Positions 7,374 through 15,456 of a DNA stretch of 64,000 nucleotides are shown here, one piece after another. Location: positions 434,001-498,000 of the forward strand of contig JABSQZ010000001.1 in NCBI GenBank assembly GCA_013215505.1, read 5' to 3'. The translations under genes were made by a program, and so were the position numbers. The notes under the pieces are model-generated. The model had not been told where the DNA came from, ran no database searches, and saw nothing but the letters and a program-made list of their open reading frames with translations. This DNA comes from Oceanospirillaceae bacterium (lineage in GTDB: Bacteria; Pseudomonadota; Gammaproteobacteria; Pseudomonadales; Balneatricaceae). Position 1 is the first letter of the stretch, and every line of letters starts with the position of its first letter.

Positions 7374-8966
7374 CTTTGTTTTCGTCGCCATATGCTGTCG
7401 TACTATTGACATCAAGCCTTGGGTTGAGGGGTCGTAGTCAGTGCTGGAATGTTTGATGTTGGCGCTGATCTCTGTGGCCAGGCGCTTGCCCAACTGCACG
7501 CCCCATTGATCAAAAGAGTTGATATTCCAGATAGCCCCCTGGACAAAAACTTTGTGTTCATACAAAGCGATGAGTGCGCCTAAATTTTTCGGGCTCATTT
7601 CATCCATCAACAATATATTGCTGGGTCTGTTACCTGGACAGCTGGCGTGAGTTTTCGTATCCGCTGAAGTGTCTCCAACCATAAAGGCATTAGCTTGCGC
7701 CAACATATTGGTCAAGAGTGCAAAATGGTGCTCCGCACCTTTCTCATCGCTTTGCAGCGAGGCAATAAAATCAATAGGTACAAAACGTGTTCCCTGGTGT
7801 AGCAGCTGGAAAAATGCGTGCTGTCCATTTGATCCGGTTTGCCCCCAGACAATAGATCCAGTGGCATAGTCGACAGGCTGGCCTTCCATATCCACAGACT
7901 TGCCATTACTCTCCATGTCCAGCTGCTGTAAAAAAGCCGGCAGTTGGTGTAGTGCCTGATCATAGGGAATCACAGCCTGAGTTTCAGCCCCGAGGAAGTT
8001 GATATACCAGATACCGACTAACGCCATAATCACCGGCATATTCTGCTCTAGAGGGGCATGCAGAAAATGCTGGTCCATTTCATAGGCGCCTTCAAGCAAT
8101 TCGATAAAGCCGTCATAACCTATGGATAGCGCGATAGGCAAGCCGATACTGGACCAGAGTGAGTAGCGACCGCCCACCCATGCCCAAAACTCAAAGATGT
8201 TCTCGCGCTTGATGCCAAACTCCATCGCCGCGGCCTGGTTAGTAGACACCGCCACAAAGTGCTTAGCTACGTCCCCGGCCTGCGCCTGCTGCAAAAACCA
8301 GCTTTTAGCACTGTTGGCATTGAGCAAGGTCTCCTGGGTGGAAAAGGTTTTGGTAGAGACAATAAACAAGGTTGTCTCGGGCTTAAGTGAACCTAATACT
8401 TTGTTAATGTGCTGACTGTCAACGTTAGAGACGAAGTGAATGCGCAGCTGTGGATGGCGCTGTTGTAACAGAGCCCTGCACACCATGTTAGGGCCCAGAT
8501 CCGAGCCACCAATACCAATATTTACCACATCGCGGATACGTTTGCCGCTGTAGCCCAACCACTGTCCAGATCGAACTTTATCACTAAAGAGTTTCAGTTT
8601 ATCTAAACTGGCGCGAATCTCCGGCATCACATCTCGACCGTTCACTTCAACCGGGTCGGCACTGCGGTTGCGTAACGCCGTGTGCAGTACTGGGCGGTTT
8701 TCGGTGACATTGATAATGTCACCGGTAAACATTTGCGCCCGACGCTGTCTCAGCGGCGAGTGTTCGGCCAATTGCATCAGCGCCGCCAATACTTCCTCAC
8801 TGACAAGATTTTTTGAGTAATCCAAAAACAATCCATCTAAACGCAAACTCATTTTTTCAAATCTTTGTGGATCTTCTATAAAGGCATCACTAATACGCTG
8901 CTCTTTAGTTTGTTCCGCTAGCTGTTGCAGTTTATTCCAAGTCACTGACTGGCTGAGATTATACAT
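7371..8966 (-). CDS. pgi: Glucose-6-phosphate isomerase
   Basis: This enzyme of about 531 residues interconverts glucose 6-phosphate and fructose 6-phosphate. PGI signatures are present: the phrase VNIGIGGSDLGP (sugar-phosphate site), FIVSTKTFSTQETL, the catalytic-region GGRYSLWSSIGLP, the His-containing WGQTGSNGQHAFFQLLHQGT, and a C-terminal lysine in SFDQWGVQLGK. E. coli Pgi is 549 residues, so the size is normal. ATG 8966 is chosen over GTG 8978; neither has a strong Shine-Dalgarno sequence. It faces glk and completes entry of imported glucose into central metabolism. A TATTATTACCAAATAAAA stretch just upstream vaguely resembles the ROK operator arms, which is weak evidence for shared control. 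Confidence 0.96.
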   Translation of the reverse strand: MYNLSQSVTWNKLQQLAEQTKEQRISDAFIEDPQRFEKMSLRLDGLFLDYSKNLVSEEVLAALMQLAEHSPLRQRRAQMFTGDIINVTENRPVLHTALRNRSADPVEVNGRDVMPEIRASLDKLKLFSDKVRSGQWLGYSGKRIRDVVNIGIGGSDLGPNMVCRALLQQRHPQLRIHFVSNVDSQHINKVLGSLKPETTLFIVSTKTFSTQETLLNANSAKSWFLQQAQAGDVAKHFVAVSTNQAAAMEFGIKRENIFEFWAWVGGRYSLWSSIGLPIALSIGYDGFIELLEGAYEMDQHFLHAPLEQNMPVIMALVGIWYINFLGAETQAVIPYDQALHQLPAFLQQLDMESNGKSVDMEGQPVDYATGSIVWGQTGSNGQHAFFQLLHQGTRFVPIDFIASLQSDEKGAEHHFALLTNMLAQANAFMVGDTSADTKTHASCPGNRPSNILLMDEMSPKNLGALIALYEHKVFVQGAIWNINSFDQWGVQLGKRLATEISANIKHSSTDYDPSTQGLMSIVRQHMATKTK

Positions 8967-9141
8967 TTTGAGGCTCACTGTTTTTACAAATTATTATGTT
9001 TTATTTGGTAATAATACGCACAATACTGCTATAACATTGTTTCAATTCACTGAAAATACTAAATTGGTAGGAATTTTACTACAAATAAAGATAGAGTGAC
9101 AACTTTTCTTGGCCGCTCTGAATAGCCAGTTTAACGCTCTA

Positions 9142-10011
9142 TTAACGTGGCGGCTGTACCCAGTAGCGCAAGTCGTGCACTGGGGTATCTGCTGACAATT
9201 GTTGGTTTTTAATAATGATGGTTTTTATTTTCATCCATTTCTGCAACGGAAATAAATGGGCGGTTGTGGAATCTTGCTGCATATAATGATCGAATGAGCC
9301 ATCGGCAACCACAATCTCCAGTCCCTCTCTGATTCGCTGGTGCAGGGCTGAGTTATCAGGGGCGACAAAAAAGTACATAGGAAAAGGATAGTAAAGTGCC
9401 AGTTCTTGATACCAGATCAACGATGGGTAGGCCTGGGCGCGCGCTGCAACTTCCGCCCTGCCCTCGTGCACTCCCCTTGGGAAGTAATCACAGCGGCCGG
9501 CGGCTACTTGTTTAAACATGTTTTCGTAGATCGGGTTGCGCATTACTGTCAGCCCGGCATCTTCTAACACATCCGAGTCAGGCCAGTGTGCCCCCTGACA
9601 TGCCACCATCTTTTGTAAATCACTGAGCTGTGTTATCTGTGTAAAATCCAGACGGCGACTTTTGCGGATCACAAACTGCCTGAAACCGAGCATGCCTTTT
9701 ACCAGGGGGATACGAATGGCTTTTAAGCGCTGCTCCCGAAGGATAGAAGTGCCAGCCCAATAGACATCCAGACCCGCATTCCTCTCTAACTCAACAAAAG
9801 CTCGCCCCTGCTCCATCTGCATGGTAAAGACCACCTCAGCCGGGCCATATTGTGCCGCGGTTTTTTCCAACACTAGCTCTAGTAAGCCGATAAAGTAACT
9901 GTGACTGGCATCAAATTCAGATTGCGGCGGGATTGTTCTGATACTCTGACTGGCAAAACTGTTGACCGCTACAGCGAGCAATAGCAGGAAAAACAGCTGG
10001 AGCTTTTGCAT
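9142..10011 (-). CDS. Periplasmic solute-binding protein, family-3-like (orphan)
   Basis: This 289-residue secreted protein has a signal peptide (MQKLQLFFLLLLAVAVNSFA, cleavage near FAS). The body follows a family-3 solute-binding layout: FIGLLELVLEKTAAQYG early, a DVYWAGTS segment, a mid-domain CDYFPRG, and a late LHQRIREGLEIVVADGSFD typical of the final lobe. GGGAG 7 nt upstream supports ATG 10011. No permease or ATPase is adjacent, so it may be an orphan receptor or sensor accessory rather than a transporter part. Three tandem hairpin repeats lie directly upstream. The ligand is unknown. Confidence 0.75.
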   Translation of the reverse strand: MQKLQLFFLLLLAVAVNSFASQSIRTIPPQSEFDASHSYFIGLLELVLEKTAAQYGPAEVVFTMQMEQGRAFVELERNAGLDVYWAGTSILREQRLKAIRIPLVKGMLGFRQFVIRKSRRLDFTQITQLSDLQKMVACQGAHWPDSDVLEDAGLTVMRNPIYENMFKQVAAGRCDYFPRGVHEGRAEVAARAQAYPSLIWYQELALYYPFPMYFFVAPDNSALHQRIREGLEIVVADGSFDHYMQQDSTTAHLFPLQKWMKIKTIIIKNQQLSADTPVHDLRYWVQPPR

Positions 10012-10138
10012 ACTATCTCCCTTTAAAAATTACGGTAACGACCAGCCGTGGGCCGAGTTTGTCAGATCAATATAACACTTTTACTCAGTTATGCTTATCG
10101 CGGTCAACAAAGAGTAATTACGCTCGAGTCAGAAAGCT

Positions 10139-10433
10139 AGCCAGAGTTTATTTCTCTAGCCCAATGGTTGTCTATCAGGGAGGGTATTGCTGAAATTATC
10201 CAGCAACTGAGCCGTAGCACTTTTAGTTAGTACAGCCAGAGACTATTAAGCTAGCTCAATGTCTGGCTATCAGGGAGGGTATTGCTGAAATTATCCAACA
10301 ACTGAGCTGCAGCACTTTTAGAGAGTAGAGCCAGAGGCCAGCCAGAGACTATTACTCTAGCTCAATGGCTGGCTATTAGGGAGTGATCGCTGAGATTATC
10401 CAGCAACTGAGCTGTAGCGGCTCGACCCTTAAG
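10139..10433. repeat. Three imperfect tandem units of 95-106 bp, each with two hairpins
   Basis: Units start at about 10139, 10234 and 10340 (the third has an 11-bp partial duplication before it, from 10329). Each begins AGCCAGAG, carries a centre CAGGGAGGGTATTGCTGA or close variant, and ends ATTATCCAGCAACTGAGC. First hairpin: GCCAGA/TCTGGC in unit 2 (10235-10240 with 10262-10267), GCCAGCCA/TGGCTGGC in unit 3 (10337-10344 with 10366-10373), with AGCCA/TGGTT pairing through G-U in unit 1. Second hairpin: TTGCTG/CAGCAA, intact in unit 1. The pairing partners change together between copies. The array sits between the pdxJ stop and the solute-binding gene start, both leftward. Confidence 0.8.
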
Positions 10434-11163
10434 CACTCGCGTCGCAGATTTTTAAATACTGAGCCACTACCGACTGCATACCCTGTTCTATGCATTCAAC
10501 GGTTAATACATGCCCGATTGAAACTTCCAGAATAGCCGGAATAGTTAAAAATTTGGCCAGGTTTTGCAAATCTAAATCGTGACCGGCGTTAACTTCAATA
10601 CCTAACTGCGTTGCCTTGGCGACAGCAGCCTGATAATTCTTAAACACTGCTTGCGCATTATCAGTAGGGTAACTGGCAGCGTATGCCTCAGTGTAAAATT
10701 CGACTCTGTCACAACCGGACTGGGCCGCTAAGACAACGTGCTCAACGTCAGCATCTAAAAAAATCGCCGCGCGTATGCCGGACTTTTTTAATCGGGCGCA
10801 AGTTTGCTGTACTAATTGCATATCCTGAGATAAGTCCCAACCGTGATCTGAAGTCAGCTGATCGGGAGCATCTGGCACTAAAGTGCACTGGGTAGGCTTT
10901 ATTTTTTCAACCAACTGCAGGAAATCCTCTGAGGGATAGCCTTCAATATTGTATTCAACGCCGGCGTTATCTTTTAACAGCTCGCCTAAATCGTTAGCGT
11001 CTTGCATCGTGATATGGCGCTCGTCCTGCCTTGGGTGCACGGTAATCCCCTGCACACCTAATACCATAAACTTATTGGCAAAATTAACCACATTAGGGAA
11101 ATCACGGCCTCTGGAGTTTCTCAACAGAGCGATTTTATTTAAATTAACGCTTAACTTAGTCAT
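10429..11163 (-). CDS. pdxJ: Pyridoxine 5'-phosphate synthase
   Basis: This 244-residue cytoplasmic enzyme condenses 3-amino-2-oxopropyl phosphate with 1-deoxyxylulose 5-phosphate, the ring-closing step of DXP-dependent vitamin B6 synthesis. PdxJ hallmarks are visible: LSVNLNKIALLRNSRG at the start, HPRQDERHI (substrate-binding His/Arg), EYNIEGYPS with the catalytic Glu, TLVPDAPDQLTSDHGWD, FLDAD, and a late NAGHDLDLQNL. The start is ATG 11163 because PdxJ proteins begin at MTKLSVNLNKIA; the longer frame to 11220 only adds a non-homologous tail. In many proteobacteria pdxJ lies elsewhere (recO-acpS), so this is an isolated copy. Confidence 0.95.
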   Translation of the reverse strand: MTKLSVNLNKIALLRNSRGRDFPNVVNFANKFMVLGVQGITVHPRQDERHITMQDANDLGELLKDNAGVEYNIEGYPSEDFLQLVEKIKPTQCTLVPDAPDQLTSDHGWDLSQDMQLVQQTCARLKKSGIRAAIFLDADVEHVVLAAQSGCDRVEFYTEAYAASYPTDNAQAVFKNYQAAVAKATQLGIEVNAGHDLDLQNLAKFLTIPAILEVSIGHVLTVECIEQGMQSVVAQYLKICDASA

Positions 11164-11302
11164 CTTTGTTGTCTCATTTATCTTCAGTAAAAATCTTGGG
11201 TGGATGTTAGCAAATCGCACCCACTTTGACGCTATTAATTCATCTCGAATTATGGATAAATGTTATTTGCCCAATATTTACTCAATGCGAATTAATAACG
11301 GT

Positions 11303-11869
11303 TTAACGGTTCAACTGGTGCTCTTTACAAATCAACTGCACTTCAGTTTCGTGCAAGGGTAATTTAAGCAGCTCACAGTAATACTCGCTGCCACCTTTAT
11401 GAGTGTTGTAGCGACAACTGTGACAGACACCAAAAGTCTGCATGTTATTAGACCCTAACAGTGCCTGTAACAACTCTCTAAGGGATGATTCAATCTGGGC
11501 ATTTTTTTTGTCCGATAATCTCTCGCAAGCGGCGTTAAACAGCGGCGAGGGGATTGCCTGGTGCAGCAGTTGGCGGGCGCTGTCGGTCACTTGCAGATGG
11601 GTTATCCGGCCATCCTTAATATCAGCCACTTTGCGCAAATAACCTTTATTTTCTAATACTTTAAGCGTTTGAGAGACAGTCCCTTTGGTCTGCCCCAAAT
11701 ACTCAGTCAAGGCCTTGGCCGTATCGGAAAACTGATTGCATATAGACAGGTAGTGCAGCACTTCTAACTGCACTGGTTGCAAGCCAAACTCGGCGGTGCA
11801 GCGTCTGGAGTCTGCTCGCTGCAACTCCGCTATGCGCTCTATAAAGTCATAAATCTTAGTTGAAGCCAC
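11303..11869 (-). CDS. MarR-family regulator with C-terminal Cys cluster
   Basis: This 188-residue protein has a MarR winged helix (about 35-105: LQPVQLEVLHYLSI, TKGTVSQTLKVLENKGYLRK, then the wing DIKDGRITHLQVT). The C-terminal 40 residues are unusual for MarR: Cys149, Cys152, Cys165, Cys181 and His184, spaced C-x2-C-x12-C-x15-C-x2-H, which looks like a metal or redox site. The start is GTG 11869 with GAGGT 8 nt upstream. It is divergent from a secreted protein and a redoxin, and a large palindrome at 12011-12041 lies between them. I infer control of those genes in response to oxidation or a metal. The signal is not known. Confidence 0.85.
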   Translation of the reverse strand: MASTKIYDFIERIAELQRADSRRCTAEFGLQPVQLEVLHYLSICNQFSDTAKALTEYLGQTKGTVSQTLKVLENKGYLRKVADIKDGRITHLQVTDSARQLLHQAIPSPLFNAACERLSDKKNAQIESSLRELLQALLGSNNMQTFGVCHSCRYNTHKGGSEYYCELLKLPLHETEVQLICKEHQLNR

Positions 11870-11982
11870 TCGCTACTACCTCTGGACAATCACTGTTGAA
11901 AAAATATCAGAAAAATTGTCATTGGCCTGCACTGTTACAGAGAAATAAACAATTTGAAATATAGTATCGACTAAAAACTTGT

Positions 11983-12041
11983 TTGACAAGCGAGAATAGT
12001 TTGTATTATATTATAAAGGTATCGAGTCGATACCTTTATAA
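11983..12041 (+). promoter_or_regulatory. Promoter with 31-bp palindromic operator for the secreted-protein gene
   Basis: A TTGACA -35 (11983-11988) and TATATT -10 (12007-12012, 18-bp spacer) precede a perfect palindrome with 14-bp arms, TTATAAAGGTATCG (12011-12024) and its complement (12028-12041), separated by AGT. The core TATCGAGTCGATA has MarR-operator symmetry; a half-site TATCGACT occurs again at about 11965 near the marR start. A repressor bound at the palindrome would cover the start of transcription. As RNA the palindrome would form a strong leader hairpin. Confidence 0.75.
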
Positions 12042-12098
12042 TCATTCGAATTTTGAGCTGTAAAATACATCATGCTCAATAGTACTAAGGAAAAACCC

Positions 12099-12857
12099 AT
12101 GAAAAACTTTACACTCGCCAGCTGCATACTCTCTACCAGCATCGCCCTTTCCGCCCAGGTTGCTGCACACTCAGAGCATACCGGTGGCATTAAAGCCCCG
12201 AAGTTCGATAGCGGCTCTACTACTCACCCATCCTTCGACATCATCCACAGCAAAATCAGCACTCAAGGAAATATTGCCACTTTCCACCTGGCTATAACCG
12301 CAGAAGCGGGCAGCAGCAAACCTAAGGCCACAGGTAAACTTGCTGGAAGTTCTGTGTATTCTTATGTCTGGCCAACCAACTTAGACCCTTCTACTGTAGG
12401 TTTTGAAGAAAAAACTGGCATCTTAGCGCTGGCTGTTACCGCGCATCCGGATTTTGATGACACTCCACTATACGATGAAAATAATGATGGTGAGTTAAGC
12501 AATGACGGCAACGAATGGCACAGCCATTGGATAGTATTAGCGCCTAACGAACAGTGTGGTCCCGGGGCTTTAGCTGTTGTCGATATTCCTAAAGGGGCAC
12601 AACCAAAATTGCCCAAAACCTGGCCCGGTCTACCTATCCTATTAGACAGCCCTGGTTGGAATCCGACATTTCACGGTAATCACCTGGAAGTAAAAGTACC
12701 CTTCGCCGATATTAACAGCTTCGAAAATATCACCTACGATGGAGTCACTGCAGCACTTAGAGTAAACCAAAGTGTACATGCTCCCCTTTTATGCGTGACG
12801 GATGTACTGGATATAGCCTCAGGTGATTTATCACTGCCGGGAAAAGTTAACCAATAA
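12099..12857 (+). CDS. Secreted protein of unknown function
   Basis: I do not recognise this family. The 252-residue product has a signal peptide (MKNFTLASCILSTSIALSAQ, cleavage near QVAA/H) and then a His-containing start (HSEHTGG). A calcium-loop-like acid stretch, DENNDGELSNDGNE, is near residue 130, followed by WHSHWIVL. Two cysteines (in NEQCGPG and LLCVTD) could form one disulfide. The chain reads as a beta-rich soluble periplasmic protein. ATG 12099 has AAGGA about 8 nt upstream; ATG 12072 lacks one. It is the first gene under the MarR palindrome and is followed by a redoxin 82 nt later, so a role in redox or metal protection is an inference from context only. Confidence 0.75.
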   Translation: MKNFTLASCILSTSIALSAQVAAHSEHTGGIKAPKFDSGSTTHPSFDIIHSKISTQGNIATFHLAITAEAGSSKPKATGKLAGSSVYSYVWPTNLDPSTVGFEEKTGILALAVTAHPDFDDTPLYDENNDGELSNDGNEWHSHWIVLAPNEQCGPGALAVVDIPKGAQPKLPKTWPGLPILLDSPGWNPTFHGNHLEVKVPFADINSFENITYDGVTAALRVNQSVHAPLLCVTDVLDIASGDLSLPGKVNQ

Positions 12858-12939
12858 TTGCCAACACAATGAAGCCTCTCACCAGGGACGGTAGAGCAGG
12901 CAGCAACAAAATCAGTTTCGAATGTTAAGAGGTAGACCC

Positions 12940-13506
12940 ATGCATTTACTCAATCAAAGAGCCCCGGAGCTGCAAGTCAGCACTTGGCTGAATAGCAAAA
13001 CCCCTCTCAGCCTTGAAGCGCTGCGTGGCAAAGTAGTAGTACTGCACAGTTTTCAAATGCTCTGCCCTGGCTGTGTCCAGCATGGCTTACCGCAGGCAGG
13101 CGCAATCCATGAATTATTTGACTCAGAAGAAGTGCAAGTCATAGGTCTACACAGCGTTTTCGAACATCACAGTGTGATGAATGAAGCCGCATTGCGCGCT
13201 TTTATAGCTGAGTACCGGATTAAATTTCCCGTTGCCATTGATCGCAGCGCTGACAGTGACCCTATCCCGATGACTATGCGCAGCTACAAGTTACAGGGAA
13301 CTCCTAGCACAGTGATTATCGATCAAAGCGGCGATGTCAGAATGATTCATTTTGGGCAGATATCCGACTTGCGCCTCGGTAGTATCATCGGCCGGATCAT
13401 TGCTGAGCCACGCACTCAACAGAGTGCTGCAGCCAGCGCCAGTGCTCAGAACTTCACAGGAGCTAACAGCGCCAAGTGTGACGACCAGGGCTGCAAAGTA
13501 TTTTAA
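12940..13506 (+). CDS. Peroxiredoxin/TlpA-like redoxin
   Basis: This 188-residue thioredoxin-fold protein contains the redox pair C-P-G-C (Cys42, Cys45) in the phrase FQMLCPGCVQHG, an early APELQVSTWLN and a cis-Pro segment LQGTPSTVIIDQSG, all as in AhpC/TSA-TlpA redoxins. No signal peptide is seen, so it is probably cytoplasmic. The C-terminus adds an Ala/Ser/Gln-rich linker and two more cysteines (Cys180, Cys185, CDDQGC). ATG 12940 is preferred: AGAGGTAG sits just upstream, while ATG 12922 has no Shine-Dalgarno sequence. It follows the MarR-controlled secreted protein in the same direction and is probably in the same operon. Substrate is unknown. Confidence 0.85.
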   Translation: MHLLNQRAPELQVSTWLNSKTPLSLEALRGKVVVLHSFQMLCPGCVQHGLPQAGAIHELFDSEEVQVIGLHSVFEHHSVMNEAALRAFIAEYRIKFPVAIDRSADSDPIPMTMRSYKLQGTPSTVIIDQSGDVRMIHFGQISDLRLGSIIGRIIAEPRTQQSAAASASAQNFTGANSAKCDDQGCKVF

Positions 13507-13539
13507 GAACCAAGGAAGTGTCAGAAAACCAGCCACTTA

Positions 13540-13898
13540 GCACAAACTAGCATTGAGCTTAATCAGTATGTTGATCCAGAGCGTCAGCATTTTACTGTGC
13601 CGATAATTTGTGCTGAATGGTTTTCAAAAGCGGGTCTGGCAAAAACTGCAAAAGTAGCTGATGCAACAACGGCCAGCTACGTGGCGTTATCAAGCGCAAT
13701 GGGGGATGTGAAAGCGATTAGAATGTCGCTTCAGCCAATGTTGCTAACGCGCTTTCCATTATCATTCCCTGCCATCGGATAGCGGGCAGCGATGGTGAGT
13801 TAGTAGGTTATGCCCCAGGTTTAACTGCCGAGCATAAACTATTGCCGCTGGAGGAAAATACTGCCGGAGTCATTGGCATGCAAGAGTCGCTGTTTTGA
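13540..13898 (+). pseudogene. O6-methylguanine-DNA methyltransferase remnant (Ogt/Ada C-terminal type), frameshifted
   Basis: Two frames read together recreate the end of a methylated-DNA-cysteine methyltransferase. The first frame gives ELNQYVDPERQHFTVPI and TTASYVALSSAMGDVKAIR, matching the helix-turn-helix region; near 13720 the frame shifts and continues NALSIIIPCHRIAGSDGELVGYA and KLLPLEE to a stop at 13898. The acceptor motif PCHR is intact. There is no start codon or 5' half, so it cannot make an active repair protein. It sits right after the redoxin gene. A shift of one base accounts for the break. Confidence 0.8.
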
Positions 13899-14045
13899 AG
13901 CAATAAATTTTAACCATTCAAAAAATCTGGATAATGCCTTTAAAAGCGCTGTCCGATCATGGTTGCCTATATTCCTTGCATTGTCCAATAACATTAATAG
14001 TGCTGGATATCGTCAATCCTTAGGTTTGTTTTTAGGCTGACGCTC

Positions 14046-14095
14046 CCCTCGCCAATCATCGTCTATACTGATTTAAATGCGATCAGGCGAGGGAG
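14046..14095 (+). promoter_or_regulatory. Long-range inverted repeat overlapping the ribosome-binding site of the next gene
   Basis: CCCTCGCC (14046-14053) and GGCGAGGG (14086-14093) are perfect complements. The right arm contains the GGGAG Shine-Dalgarno of the gene starting at TTG 14103. A -10-like TATACT (14064-14069) lies inside the loop. If transcription starts upstream, the hairpin would hide the Shine-Dalgarno; if it starts inside, the repeat is more likely a protein-binding operator. Confidence 0.55.
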
Positions 14096-14102
14096 TTTAA
14101 AT

Positions 14103-14585
14103 TTGATATATCAGTTATTCTATGGAGCAATAATTTTTTGTCTTGCGGGCAGTGCCTTTGCTTTAGAGAAGGGGGAGTTCACTTTAGACGTTAGTGGCTT
14201 TTCCAAACACAGTAAAAGTACTTACATTGACAAGGGTACTGCGCATAAATACAACGAGACCAACCCAGGTTTGGGGATTAGCTACGGGCTTAGCGATAAC
14301 TTAGACTTACGTATCGGCGGGTTTAAAAACAGCTACGACAGAGACAGTGTATACGCTGGACTCAACTGGCACAAAGACTTCTATTTTGGCAACTGGACAG
14401 TCGCTCCCGGCATAAATCTTTTCCTGATTAGCGGTTACGAGAGAAACTCTGATATTCCCGTCGCTATTTTACCGGCACTGACCTTTGGCCATCGCGCTGT
14501 TAAGTTGAGTATTGGAATACTGCCCTTTGGCGATGAATCTAACGTTACCACTTTCCAGCTTCAATTTAATTTCAAATACTTTTAG
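14103..14585 (+). CDS. Small exported protein, probable outer-membrane beta-barrel
   Basis: This 160-residue product has an N-terminal signal (MIYQLFYGAIIFCLAGSAFA, cleavage near AFA/L) and alternating aromatic/polar strands through the rest. The segment YNETNPGLGISYGLSDNLDLRIGG followed by NSYDRDSVYAG is a pattern I have seen in unnamed small bacterial and phage proteins of about this length. The chain ends in Phe (QFNFKYF), as outer-membrane barrels usually do. The start is TTG 14103, fixed by GGGAG 7 nt upstream. Function unknown. It stands alone between the methyltransferase remnant and an 870-bp gap. Confidence 0.65.
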   Translation: MIYQLFYGAIIFCLAGSAFALEKGEFTLDVSGFSKHSKSTYIDKGTAHKYNETNPGLGISYGLSDNLDLRIGGFKNSYDRDSVYAGLNWHKDFYFGNWTVAPGINLFLISGYERNSDIPVAILPALTFGHRAVKLSIGILPFGDESNVTTFQLQFNFKYF

Positions 14586-15456
14586 AGAGGCTCACTGCTC
14601 ACCCGTTTATTACAGCTCTGATGCCAAAAAAGATCCGTAAAACCAATTTCGGCTGCTGTTTATTAACCGGGACTGAGTAGCTTAGCTATTTAACTGCTGT
14701 TAGAAACTTATACTTATCAATGCAACGAATAGCCTTTTACTCGTTACAGCTCAATACTCCAATGGGTATTTAATTAGATTCTTTCAGGAAATGGATTCCG
14801 GAATTTGCATAATAACCGACAAGTTAGGCTCTAATTTTCTACATCAGAATTACGCAGTTAACTTAACTTTTGTTCGTGACTCTATAAATGATTATAAGCA
14901 AATGATGCTTGCTGCTGTTTTCTAAAGAGCGATGAGTGCTCCAGCAAGCGATCTCTTGCTATGTCAGTTCAAGTACAGTTTGGAAACCACAAAATCACAG
15001 TTAATAGCAAAAAATAGCCACGAACGCTTACACTAAAACCGCTGGTGCTTTATTGCACAAGCAAAGAATTTAATCGCAATTTTCTATTGAATTATTCACT
15101 GACATGTAATAAATACGGTATTTAAAGCCCATTACATTATCTGGCATCTATTCCTGAGCCATCTCTACAGCGCTTTATTCATAAGACTTTTTTGTTATAA
15201 AGATATTCCAACACCCTGATAAGTAACAGTAGCAACAAAAAAACAGTTCAATTTTTCAATGGTGCAAATTTGCACATCGACAATGCAATAACAATCCTAC
15301 CCAGACAAAAACGATTTACTTACACTGCTTTCAGCACTCAGACATACATTTTATTCTATCCATGTGCCAACAATTCTGAAGGATAGTCTAAGCTTATTGC
15401 TGAATGGTTAACTTACAAATGCCATCGGGGTATTTATTAAACTTGGAGTATGCAAA
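14586..15456 (+). other. Long intergenic region upstream of the porin gene; perfect palindrome at 15262-15275
   Basis: No convincing gene is seen in these 871 bp. The sequence is AT-rich with stops in every frame. One perfect 14-bp palindrome, GTGCAAATTTGCAC (15262-15275), about 180 bp before the porin start, may be an operator. A small hairpin AGCAAG/CTTGCT occurs around 14943-14960. A GGAG Shine-Dalgarno sequence (15444-15447) belongs to the porin gene. The length suggests complex control of the porin or an unseen small RNA. Confidence 0.4.

Noticed and set aside
10139-10433. Array considered as CRISPR
   Set aside because: Units are 95-106 bp and similar over their whole length, with no unique spacers and no cas genes.
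15262-15275. Palindrome as NtrC site
   Set aside because: NtrC sites read TGCAC-N5-GTGCA; this one has the halves in the opposite order.
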